Of a DNA stretch of 64,000 bases, positions 31,450-40,022 are shown piece by piece. The translations under genes were made by a program, and so were the position numbers. This DNA comes from Candidatus Avimuribaculum pullicola. Lineage in GTDB: Bacteria; Bacteroidota; Bacteroidia; Bacteroidales; Muribaculaceae. Each line of letters begins with the position of its first letter. Positions within the stretch are counted from its first letter, which is position 1. The stretch covers positions 62,001-126,000 of the forward strand of contig DVKC01000032.1 of the NCBI GenBank assembly GCA_018716295.1. Direction: 5' to 3'. The notes beneath the pieces are model-generated. The model saw nothing but the letters and a program-made list of their open reading frames with translations. It ran no database searches and had not been told where the DNA came from.

Positions 31450-34044
31450 CTACTTGATTTCAAGGGCATTGTTTATGCGCAATATCAAATCTTTGTAATG
31501 GTAGCGCGTGGCCACGTCTGACGTTGCCGAACGGTTCGTCAACAAGTCCTTTATACGCAACAATTCACCGCGCTTAACCGATATTGCATCGCTCGTGCGT
31601 GCAACCAACGAGCCATAAAAGCTCAGTTCACGACGTGCGCCGGCACGTTCCGATTCGGCTGCGTGATAAGGACAAACAACACATTCATCGGGATTTAATA
31701 TCTGCGGCTCAGTCCAAAGCGAGCGATTGAGTTTTATACCTTCCGATGCCGACGCGGCAGTTATCAAGGCATCGACAAACAACTTTTGCGTGTTTCGTTC
31801 ACACACATTAGGCTTACCACCCCTCATGGTCACGGCAAATATGCTACGATGCAAGTCATCAAGCAACTCTACAGCAGTATAGGCCTCCTTGCCATTCCGG
31901 TTCTCATTTTCAATCATTCGCAACAATCGATCATTATACAACAGGTCGAAAAACAAATAGGCTTGCGCATTCTTGAACACCTGCGACGGCGCATACTCCA
32001 CCAACCCATTTTGCGTGTTGCGGTTAAGGAACGTATAGTCTTGTACCTCCGATCCGAATAGCCATTTTTGCTCACTGAACGCATTTTCAATCAAGAATTT
32101 TACAGCGCGGCGTTGCTTTTCCTTCTCGACATGCGTGAAAGTCTTCACACCATCGCCCACAGTAGTATTCTCAAGGTATATTCCACCTACGTTGGCAAGC
32201 ACATGATACATATAATAATTCCACTGGTTCACAACAGCATAATATAGCCGCGAAGCCTCCTCATACGTCTGATTGCGCTCACCTGTAGTTGTCCATGCAA
32301 TCAGGTTCTCCATTACAATCTTCAAGTTGGCAATGCCAAGCTCCGATGAACGGCAAGCATCATCGCCCAAGTCCTCGCTCTGCGCACGAGGGTCAACAGC
32401 ATCACGGGCGGGTTGCGCCTCGCTGTACTTGTAAAGTTTTCCTCGGTGCGTTTGCAACAATTCGTCCAATCCGTCAACCTCGCTCACACGGTCGGGATAC
32501 CACCGATAACCATATTCAATAGCGAAATAATCATAAGGCCCGATGTGCGGCGACACGTGTGTAACCCCGTCATCTGGCTGCGCCACATAATTGAACCGTG
32601 CATAATCCATCACCGATGCCGAAGTGGCATTGAAAGCACTGGTAAATGACGGCGAACGCAACGAATCGGTAGGTATGGCACTCGATGCAATCATATTGTG
32701 CCGCAATCCGAGCGAATGTCCCACCTCGTGGCACACCACATAGCGGATTGCATCGCCTATCAGGCTGTCGGGCAGCACCACGCTGCGGGCGGCAGGATTT
32801 ATTGCCCCAGTCTGCACCATTATCCACTGCTGCAATGCCGACAGCACATTGTGCCACCACATTATATCGGCTTCGAGAATTTCGCCCGTGCGCGGGTCAA
32901 GTGTCGAAGGCCCCATGGCATTAACTTTTACGCTGGCGGCATAATTTACCGTAGAATAATTAATGTCATCGATGGCAATACTATCGGGATACTGCTCTAC
33001 CACTATGGCATCTTTGAACCCGGCACGTTCAAAGGCGGCATTCCAGTCGGTAATGCCTTGTGCAAGATATGGCCTCCACCTCTCGGGCACGCTATTGTCG
33101 ATATAAAATTTTATAGGTTTCACAGGCCGCACCACTTCGCCGCGCATGTAAGCAGCAGTGTCGCTCGGTTCGAGCCTCCAACGGGTTATATACTTGCGCG
33201 AGTCAACACGCTGCTGCTCATCGCTGTAATGCAGGCGGCTTGTAGTAAAATACCCAACCCGAGGCGAGTCGTTCCTTCCTGCCATCGGCACAGCGGGCAG
33301 CAACACTATCGAACAACTCACACCTGCCGTCACATACATTTCGTCGTTGCCGTCGGCAGTGCGCGTCGTCAGTTCACTATATGCCACAACATTGTCTTTA
33401 TAAGCCACAATCTCCTTAATTCGCGACAAATCCCTGTTGACCGACGATCCCATATTCATATTGCTGAACAAGTTGTTTATCACAGTATTACTACCGTCAA
33501 ATAAGTCAGTCACCTTTATCACCACTGCCGTTGAGTCTTTGGAATGCCCCATTACGCTAAATTTTTCAATAAGCGGGGCCACGTAATTATCGGCTACCGA
33601 CAAAGCTATGGCATCATCGGCACTGACATCAGGCATTGAATACTGCCGTTTCATACCCACTGTCGAGAAATCATCGTCAAGTTCAAAACGCACCATCATC
33701 GACTGGTAGTCCGAACCACGGTTCACCCCAATCCTGTTCAACTCGGCTGGAACATACGTCAACTTATTCACCACGAGCATGTCACGCCCCATCAACTCGA
33801 CAGGTATCTCAAAATAATAATCGTCGTTGTACTTATATACATTCATCATGCCGTGACTTTCATACGACGCATTATAGATTATCCTACTATAATCCTGCAC
33901 CTTTGCCGGATCTTGCTCAATGACCACAACTGGCTCGTTTTTCTTCTTCTTGAACCATTTATGCCAGAATGCGGCATCGGCACTTAACGGCGACACCAAC
34001 AATCCCAATACTATAGCAAATATGACTATCACACGCTGTTTCAT
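31450..34044 (-). CDS. Zinc-dependent metalloprotease, DUF5117/DUF4953 type
   Basis: 864 residues with a signal peptide (about 1-24). The metzincin site HEVGHSLGLRH (HExxHxxGxxH) lies at about 439-449 in 'YVVCHEVGHSLGLRHNMIASS'. The catalytic region is followed by a met-turn-like 'SASVMDYARFNYV', with 'FAIEYGYRWYP' further on. The N-terminal part ('PVVVIEQDPAKVQDYSRIIYNASYESHGMMNVYK' onward) corresponds to DUF5117 and the C-terminal half to DUF4953. Large secreted proteases of this type are frequent in Bacteroidota; substrates are not known. The ATG at 34044 is preferred to a GTG three codons earlier, and a -7 box lies upstream. Confidence 0.87.
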   Translation of the reverse strand: MKQRVIVIFAIVLGLLVSPLSADAAFWHKWFKKKKNEPVVVIEQDPAKVQDYSRIIYNASYESHGMMNVYKYNDDYYFEIPVELMGRDMLVVNKLTYVPAELNRIGVNRGSDYQSMMVRFELDDDFSTVGMKRQYSMPDVSADDAIALSVADNYVAPLIEKFSVMGHSKDSTAVVIKVTDLFDGSNTVINNLFSNMNMGSSVNRDLSRIKEIVAYKDNVVAYSELTTRTADGNDEMYVTAGVSCSIVLLPAVPMAGRNDSPRVGYFTTSRLHYSDEQQRVDSRKYITRWRLEPSDTAAYMRGEVVRPVKPIKFYIDNSVPERWRPYLAQGITDWNAAFERAGFKDAIVVEQYPDSIAIDDINYSTVNYAASVKVNAMGPSTLDPRTGEILEADIMWWHNVLSALQQWIMVQTGAINPAARSVVLPDSLIGDAIRYVVCHEVGHSLGLRHNMIASSAIPTDSLRSPSFTSAFNATSASVMDYARFNYVAQPDDGVTHVSPHIGPYDYFAIEYGYRWYPDRVSEVDGLDELLQTHRGKLYKYSEAQPARDAVDPRAQSEDLGDDACRSSELGIANLKIVMENLIAWTTTGERNQTYEEASRLYYAVVNQWNYYMYHVLANVGGIYLENTTVGDGVKTFTHVEKEKQRRAVKFLIENAFSEQKWLFGSEVQDYTFLNRNTQNGLVEYAPSQVFKNAQAYLFFDLLYNDRLLRMIENENRNGKEAYTAVELLDDLHRSIFAVTMRGGKPNVCERNTQKLFVDALITAASASEGIKLNRSLWTEPQILNPDECVVCPYHAAESERAGARRELSFYGSLVARTSDAISVKRGELLRIKDLLTNRSATSDVATRYHYKDLILRINNALEIK

Positions 34045-34069
34045 TTCATTCACATATTAAGCACACAGG

Positions 34070-34077
34070 CAAAGATA
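34070..34077 (-). promoter_or_regulatory. -7 box for the metalloprotease gene
   Basis: TATCTTTG on the minus strand, 26 bp before the ATG at 34044. Confidence 0.5.
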
Positions 34078-34143
34078 CGACAAGAAAACAACCAATACCC
34101 CCATTAATAGAAAATTTTTATCAAGAAATTCAAAACAGTTTCT

Positions 34144-34151
34144 TAATTTTG
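34144..34151 (+). promoter_or_regulatory. -7 box for the aminotransferase operon
   Basis: TAATTTTG 28 bp before the ATG at 34180. Confidence 0.5.
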
Positions 34152-34179
34152 TGCCACTAAATTTTTTATAATAGAGAAA

Positions 34180-35379
34180 ATGCCAGACATTTCATTACGC
34201 GGCATAGCAATGCCCGCATCACCCATACGCAAGCTCGTGCCGCTGGCCAATGCAGCCAAGGCACGTGGCATAAAGGTGTACCACCTCAACATCGGGCAGC
34301 CCGACCTTCCAACCCCGCCAAACGCACTCGAAGCGATGCGGAACATCGACCGTTCGGTGCTGGAATACAGCCCGTCTGAAGGACTATACTCATTGCGTGA
34401 AAAATTGGTGGACTACTACGCCCGTTTCAACATCAACGTCAACGTCAACGATATAATCATAACTACGGGTGGCTCTGAAGCCGTCTTGTTCGCTTTTATG
34501 GCCAGCCTCGACCCTGGCGACGAAATCATCGTGCCCGAACCTGCATACGCCAACTATATGGCCTTTGCCATTTCGGCTGGAGCAACCATCAAGACCGTAC
34601 CTTCGTCAATCGAAACCGGTTTCTCACTGCCGCCAGTAAGCGAGTTTGAAAAGCTCATAACCGAGCGCACCAAGGGGATACTAATATGCAACCCCAACAA
34701 TCCAACGGGATACCTTTACACCCAAAAAGAGATGGATCAATTGCGCGACATCGTGAAACGCTACAACTTGTTCCTTTATTCCGACGAGGTGTACCGTGAA
34801 TTTTGCTACACAGGTGCCCCATATATCTCGGCATTCCACCTTGCAGGAATTGAGAACCAAGTGGTACTTGTCGATTCATTCTCAAAACGATACAGCGAAT
34901 GCGGCATACGAGTCGGCGCACTCGTCACCAAGCATGAAGAACTTAAAAAGAATGTCATAAAGTTCTGCCAGGCACGCCTTAGCCCGCCACTATTGGGTCA
35001 AATCGTTGCCGAAGCATCAATCGCCACGTCGCCCGAATATATGCTCGAAATCTACAACGAGTATGTCGAACGACGCAAGTTCCTTGTTGACAGCATCAAC
35101 AAGATTACAGGTTGCTACACGCCCATTCCCATGGGTGCATTCTACACCGTGGCAAAACTGCCAGTTGATGATGCCGACCGTTTCTGCGAATGGTGCTTGC
35201 GCGACTTTGAATACGAAGGACAAACGGTGTTCATGGCCCCGGCATCGGGCTTCTACACCACCCCTGGATTAGGACGGAACGAGGTGCGACTGGCTTATGT
35301 GCTAAAAAAAGACGACCTCGCTGCCGCCATGCACATATTGGAAAAGGCTCTTGAAGCATATCCCGGGCGTACATTATGA
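34180..35379 (+). CDS. Class I/II PLP-dependent aminotransferase
   Basis: 399 residues of aspartate-aminotransferase fold type I. 'YHLNIGQPDLPTP' (about 34-46) and 'VNDIIITTGGSEAVLFAFMA' bind the cofactor phosphate. 'ICNPNNPTGYLYTQ' carries the conserved Asn, 'LYSDEVYREF' the Asp and Tyr that hold PLP, and Lys236 in 'DSFSKRYSECGIRVG' forms the Schiff base. The C-terminal Arg for the substrate carboxylate is in 'GLGRNEVRLAY'. The exact substrate is not clear; Bacteroidota members are often annotated as aspartate or aromatic aminotransferases. It overlaps the next gene by 4 bp. Confidence 0.9.
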   Translation: MPDISLRGIAMPASPIRKLVPLANAAKARGIKVYHLNIGQPDLPTPPNALEAMRNIDRSVLEYSPSEGLYSLREKLVDYYARFNINVNVNDIIITTGGSEAVLFAFMASLDPGDEIIVPEPAYANYMAFAISAGATIKTVPSSIETGFSLPPVSEFEKLITERTKGILICNPNNPTGYLYTQKEMDQLRDIVKRYNLFLYSDEVYREFCYTGAPYISAFHLAGIENQVVLVDSFSKRYSECGIRVGALVTKHEELKKNVIKFCQARLSPPLLGQIVAEASIATSPEYMLEIYNEYVERRKFLVDSINKITGCYTPIPMGAFYTVAKLPVDDADRFCEWCLRDFEYEGQTVFMAPASGFYTTPGLGRNEVRLAYVLKKDDLAAAMHILEKALEAYPGRTL

Positions 35380-36629
35380 GATATGAAATGCTTATAGCTC
35401 GGCGGCTCAGGCCTGGCGGCGGGGGCGGACGTTCCTCGTCGGCAAGCCTCACAGTGGCTGTAATCGGCATGGTACTCGCCATTATGGTAATGGTGCTGGC
35501 CATTACCATTGTCACGGGCTTCAAGCATGAAATCTCAAGCAAAATATACAATATCGATGCCCACATCAAAGTAGCCGATGCCGGCTACTCGCTGTCCACA
35601 GGAACCAACAACGTCGATGAGCGCGACATTATTCCTCGCATAATCTCTTCACCCATCGCCGACTCGATTGCCAGCATAGCCCTTGTTGCCGAGAAGCCTG
35701 CAATCTTCAAGACTGCCGACAACTTCATGGGGGTGATTTACAAAGGTTGTTCACAGCAATACGACTGGCAATATATCGCCAGTTGCCTTGTTGACGGGCG
35801 GCTACCAGACATGGACGATGATGCCGACATGTCGGAAGTAATCATTTCCAAAATGATGGCATCGCAAATGAGGATAAACACAGGCGACCGCATATACACA
35901 TATTTCATCGATGAAAAAATCAAAGTGCGGCGTTCAACCGTAGTCGGCATATATTCCACCGACCTCGAAGAATACGACAAGGCATACGTGATAGGTAATA
36001 TCCGGGCTATACAGAACGTCAACGGCTGGAACAAGCATACGGGAACATACGTGGGCATCAACACATTGCGCACAAGCGACATCGAGCCACTATCCTACTC
36101 AATATTCACTCTCCTTGCCAACAATTGTGCCGACCACTATGGACGCCCGCTATATTACGTCACCGAAACGCATGGCAACAACGTTGCCTATTTCTCTTGG
36201 CTCGGGCTGCTCGACATGAACGTCATCGTCATCATCGTGCTCATTGCCATCGTGTCGGCATTCACGCTCATATCGGCCCTGCTCATGATTGTGCTCGAAC
36301 GCATCAACATGATAGGCATACTCAAGACCATGGGTGCCTGCAACAGTTCTATCAGGCGCATTTTCATATACCTCACACAGAAACTCATTATCAAGGCATT
36401 GATTATAGGTAATGTGGCAAGTATAGGACTTGCACTATTGCAACAACACTTTCACTTTGCCCGGCTCGATGCCCAGTCCTACTATATCCCATACGTTCCT
36501 GTCGAAATCGATTGGGGCGTAATAGCATTGCTCAACGTTGGGATAATCATCATTTCATACCTCACACTGATTACCCCATCGCTCGCAATTTCATCAATAA
36601 AGCCATCGCTTACAGCTAAATTTGAATAA
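35376..36629 (+). CDS. LolC/LolE-like ABC permease (FtsX family)
   Basis: 417 residues. The first span (about 24-48) is followed by 'TGFKHEISSKIYNIDAHIKV', the typical LolC/E entry to a periplasmic domain of about 215 residues. Three more spans lie at about 275-308, 330-352 and 372-400. 'VLERINMIGILKTMGACNSSIRRIFI' is the coupling helix that meets the ATPase. It is therefore likely to be a lipoprotein-releasing permease, but no cognate LolD gene is adjacent. It begins within the stop of the aminotransferase gene (ATGA). The N-terminus has an unusual run of five Gly before the first span. Confidence 0.88.
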   Translation: MRYEMLIARRLRPGGGGGRSSSASLTVAVIGMVLAIMVMVLAITIVTGFKHEISSKIYNIDAHIKVADAGYSLSTGTNNVDERDIIPRIISSPIADSIASIALVAEKPAIFKTADNFMGVIYKGCSQQYDWQYIASCLVDGRLPDMDDDADMSEVIISKMMASQMRINTGDRIYTYFIDEKIKVRRSTVVGIYSTDLEEYDKAYVIGNIRAIQNVNGWNKHTGTYVGINTLRTSDIEPLSYSIFTLLANNCADHYGRPLYYVTETHGNNVAYFSWLGLLDMNVIVIIVLIAIVSAFTLISALLMIVLERINMIGILKTMGACNSSIRRIFIYLTQKLIIKALIIGNVASIGLALLQQHFHFARLDAQSYYIPYVPVEIDWGVIALLNVGIIIISYLTLITPSLAISSIKPSLTAKFE

Positions 36630-36649
36630 CACACTATACAGCTTTTACT

Positions 36650-37627
36650 ATGACAACCATAATGCTACTTATCGCAGGACTTGCATTGCTGCTCGCAGGA
36701 GCCAACTTCCTGGTTGACGCGGCCATCGCCATTGCCCGACGGGCAAAAATCTCTGATTTCATCATCGGAATAGCCATAGTTGGCATCGGCACATCGTTGC
36801 CCGAATTGTTTGTATCAATATCGGCAGCTATGCGCGGAATGGGCGACTTGGCCGTTGGGAATGTGGTAGGATCGAATATATGCAACATATTCTTAATATT
36901 AGGCATAACAGCAATAATTTGCCCATTCGGAGTTACGCGGCAAAACATGGCTCGCGACATTCCCTTCGGGATACTTGTTTCGATATTGCTGTTACTGCTA
37001 TGCTCCGACACACTTTTCCCACGCATCACACAGAACGAAGTCGGACGCCTCGATGGCTTCGTCTTTCTGCTCATTTTTGCCGGCTACATGGCAATCGCAG
37101 CCATTCATTCGCGCCGCGAGGAGCAAGCACGCCGCGAAAACGAGGAAAATGCCACCTCACGCCTTGCAGGGCGACCTGCCGCACTGCTGTGGACTATAGC
37201 AGCAGTTTCATTGGCTGCGCTTCTATTCGGTGGCAACCTCTTCCTTGACAGCACCATCGATGTTGCCAGGCAATGGGGCATCAGCGACAAAGTGATATCC
37301 CTCACCATCGTTGCCGTCGGCACGTCGCTCCCCGAACTGGTCACTTGCATAGTGGCTGCAACCAAACGCGCCCCACAACTGGCACTCGGTAACGTGTTGG
37401 GATCAAACATCTTCAACATTTTGGGCATACTCGGCATATCATCACTCGTCAACCCCCTCGTGCTTGACGGCATCAACATCATCGACTTTGGTGTCATGAT
37501 ACTTGCTTCAGTGCTCACATTCGTGTGCGCTTTCACATTCCGCCGCCACGCTATCGACCGCCACGAAGGCATTATATTCCTGCTCATTTACATTGCCTAC
37601 ATCAGCTGCACAATCATATTTTACTAA
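36650..37627 (+). CDS. Calcium/sodium antiporter (CaCA family, YrbG-like)
   Basis: 325 residues with about ten membrane spans in two inverted halves. Each half has an alpha-repeat: 'GIAIVGIGTSLPELFVSISAAM...GNVVGSNICNIFLILG' (about 41-85) and 'TIVAVGTSLPELVTCIVAAT...GNVLGSNIFNILGILG' (about 220-262). The G(T/S)SLPE and GSN(I)xN motifs hold the ion-binding acidic and amide residues. It exchanges Na or H for Ca at the inner membrane. Confidence 0.94.
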   Translation: MTTIMLLIAGLALLLAGANFLVDAAIAIARRAKISDFIIGIAIVGIGTSLPELFVSISAAMRGMGDLAVGNVVGSNICNIFLILGITAIICPFGVTRQNMARDIPFGILVSILLLLLCSDTLFPRITQNEVGRLDGFVFLLIFAGYMAIAAIHSRREEQARRENEENATSRLAGRPAALLWTIAAVSLAALLFGGNLFLDSTIDVARQWGISDKVISLTIVAVGTSLPELVTCIVAATKRAPQLALGNVLGSNIFNILGILGISSLVNPLVLDGINIIDFGVMILASVLTFVCAFTFRRHAIDRHEGIIFLLIYIAYISCTIIFY

Positions 37628-37634
37628 AACATAT

Positions 37635-38609
37635 ATGGAAAAAGCAAAAACGCTTAGTCATTTCGCAATATGCCTCGGGCTGTTAATCGCTATTGCCACA
37701 TCGTGCAGCGAAAACAACGCCCCTGTCGAAAACGCCAAAACATACATACCAGCCAAACCCGATTACACCGACCAGTCGCTGTGGTTCACCCGCGAAAATG
37801 ACGCCACAGGCAATGGTGCCGACATACTATATTTCGTTTCGACTTGGGAGGCCGACTGGACGACCGATGCTGGCGAGATATGCCATTACGCCGATGTGTA
37901 CAACCCTCAACACCGCGCCGACATGGATAAAGAGATAAGTCGCATTGCCGAATATATGGGCAATGGCAACAACTTCTACTCGCCCTACTACCGCCACACC
38001 ACCATCGAGGCTTGGGTTACACAAAACGAAGACACCGTGCGCAGCCGTTTCATGATTCCCAATGAGGACATACAAAACGCATTCGGCGAATATCTGCGCC
38101 GCCGCGACAGCCAGCGGCCATTTGTACTCGCCGGTTTTAGCCAGGGAGCCAAGGCCGTGGTGGAACTTCTAAAAGCTATGCCCGACTCGCTCCATCAATA
38201 TCTGGTGGCGGCATACGTGCTGGGATACAAAGTTACCCCCGAAGATACTCTCGCAACGACCAATATTCGTGCAGCACAAGACTCGACCGACATCGGGGTC
38301 ACAATTTGCTACAATTCGGTATCGGATATTCAATACATAAAGCCTGTCGTGGCCGAACCGTGTGCAATGTGCATAAACCCGGTAAACTGGCGTACCGATG
38401 CCACCCCGGCCCAGTTGCACGACACCATCACCGTCACCCTCTCGCCCGAACATCACGTTCTGGTGCTTAAAGGATATAGCGGCGACGAATATCCACCCAT
38501 CCGTGACTTGCTGAATGTCGGCGACTTCCATGGCTGTGAACCGTGGCTCTACCAAGAATGCTTGCAACGTAACATCAATGCCCGCATTCGTGCCTATCAC
38601 AACCAATAA
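37635..38609 (+). CDS. DUF3089 alpha/beta-hydrolase lipoprotein
   Basis: 324 residues. The signal sequence ends at a lipobox-like 'IAIATSCSEN' (Cys25 or so). The DUF3089 pattern follows: 'DILYFVSTWEADW', 'ADVYNPQHRADMDKEISRIAEYM', 'YYRHTTIEAW' and the nucleophile elbow 'FVLAGFSQGAKAVVELL' (GFSQG). 'HHVLVLKGYSGDEYPPI' holds a late His. The family belongs to the alpha/beta-hydrolase fold; substrates are unknown. It follows the antiporter gene by 7 bp. Confidence 0.85.
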   Translation: MEKAKTLSHFAICLGLLIAIATSCSENNAPVENAKTYIPAKPDYTDQSLWFTRENDATGNGADILYFVSTWEADWTTDAGEICHYADVYNPQHRADMDKEISRIAEYMGNGNNFYSPYYRHTTIEAWVTQNEDTVRSRFMIPNEDIQNAFGEYLRRRDSQRPFVLAGFSQGAKAVVELLKAMPDSLHQYLVAAYVLGYKVTPEDTLATTNIRAAQDSTDIGVTICYNSVSDIQYIKPVVAEPCAMCINPVNWRTDATPAQLHDTITVTLSPEHHVLVLKGYSGDEYPPIRDLLNVGDFHGCEPWLYQECLQRNINARIRAYHNQ

Positions 38610-38682
38610 TTATCACCCACACCAGTGCTTTTCCCAGGAAACGTTATCTCAAGATAGTATAGCTGCGGCTCTACAGTTGTAA

Positions 38683-38812
38683 AAAACAGCAAACACATTT
38701 TTGCTATTGCGCTCGCCTTGCACTTTCTTTCCATAAGACAGGCGGCGGCTCGGCAATGCTAAAAAAACAGCAAGCTGTTTTTTGCTATTGCGCTCGCCTT
38801 GCACTATCTTTG
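38683..38812 (+). promoter_or_regulatory. Duplicated promoter block before the glycan operon
   Basis: Two tandem units share TTGCTATTGCGCTCGCCTTG. The downstream unit has a full promoter: TTTG at 38781-38784, a 20-nt spacer and TATCTTTG at 38805-38812. The upstream unit (38701 onward) ends in the degenerate TTTCTTTC. It has the same layout and words as the block before efp at 45071. Bases 38610-38682 hold nothing else recognisable. Confidence 0.65.
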
Positions 38813-38851
38813 CGGTGAGCTTCATAGAAGTTATACCAAGAAGAATTTCGC

Positions 38852-40015
38852 ATGATTGTTTTCACTATAATAGACTACGTAGTTTTCGCGATTTTTGCCG
38901 TCAACGTGCTTTACCTGTTGCTGTTTGCGGCACTGTCGCTATTGAAACTGCCAGCACCGCCGGCATCGCGTAATGCGACACGGCGTGTTGCAATTCTTAT
39001 CCCTGCCTATAAGGAAGATGGAGTTATTGTGGAGTGTGCTCGTTCGGCAATCGCCCAACGATACCCCAAGAAATTGTTTGACGTGGTTGTAATCTCCGAC
39101 AGCATGACCAACGAAACCAACCATCGCCTGTCGCAGTTGCCATTGCGGCTTATCGTGGTGAATTTCGACAAAAGCACCAAATCCAAAGCCCTTAACAAGG
39201 CAATGGCCGAAATCGGCGACAACTACGACATCGCCGTGGTGCTTGATGCCGACAATGTGATAAAGCCATCGTTCTTGCAAGAAATCAATGCAGCATTCGA
39301 TGCTGGATACCATGCAGTACAAGCCCACCGCACTGCCAAGAACATGAATACCGACGTGGCAACGCTCGACGCACTGAGCGAGGAAATCAACAATTCGCTC
39401 ATTCGCAAGGGACATGCCGCCATCGGGCTTTCTGCGGCACTTATCGGCTCGGGTATGGCTTTCACTTACGATTTGTTCAAGCAACTCATGAGCAGCATCA
39501 ATGCCGTGGGCGGATTTGACAAAGCTCTCGACTTGGCTCTCACTTACCACCGCATACGTGTGGCCTACCTGCAAGATACTATTGTCCTCGACGAGAAAGT
39601 GCAATCATCGGCAACATTCTCAAGCCAACGCCGCCGGTGGTTGTCGGCGCAAACCCACTACTTTAGTACCTATGCGCGTGACTTCTTCCCGCAACTTTTA
39701 AAGGGCAACATAGGCTTTTGCGACAAACTGTTCCAAAACATGATGATACCGCGGCTCATTCTCATAGGGGCTTGCCTGATTATCGCTGCTGTCATTTCAT
39801 TCTTCGACCTTGCAGCTTCCATAAAGTGGTGGGCGGCATTTGGCACTACCTTGGTTGCCATGATGCTCGCAACCCCGCGCAAGCTATACACGGCACGGCT
39901 CATGAAGTCGCTCATCAAGCTGCCATATCTGTTCTTGCTCTTCACTGCCAACATTTTCAAGTTGCGCAAGGCCAACAAAACATTTATCCACACCCCGCAC
40001 GGGATTGAAAAATAA
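38852..40015 (+). CDS. Membrane glycosyltransferase, family 2, processive type
   Basis: 387 residues. One span lies at about 5-30. The GT-A domain at about 43-270 has 'VAILIPAYKEDGVIVECARSAIAQRYP', the DxD-type 'AVVLDADNVI' and the QxxRW motif as 'SQRRRWLSAQ', and two or three spans follow near 290-345. QxxRW and the C-terminal membrane part are typical of enzymes that extrude or extend a polysaccharide chain. It heads a run of five genes separated by no more than 7 bp, all probably for one surface glycan. Confidence 0.88.
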   Translation: MIVFTIIDYVVFAIFAVNVLYLLLFAALSLLKLPAPPASRNATRRVAILIPAYKEDGVIVECARSAIAQRYPKKLFDVVVISDSMTNETNHRLSQLPLRLIVVNFDKSTKSKALNKAMAEIGDNYDIAVVLDADNVIKPSFLQEINAAFDAGYHAVQAHRTAKNMNTDVATLDALSEEINNSLIRKGHAAIGLSAALIGSGMAFTYDLFKQLMSSINAVGGFDKALDLALTYHRIRVAYLQDTIVLDEKVQSSATFSSQRRRWLSAQTHYFSTYARDFFPQLLKGNIGFCDKLFQNMMIPRLILIGACLIIAAVISFFDLAASIKWWAAFGTTLVAMMLATPRKLYTARLMKSLIKLPYLFLLFTANIFKLRKANKTFIHTPHGIEK

Positions 40016-40022
40016 TGTGACA

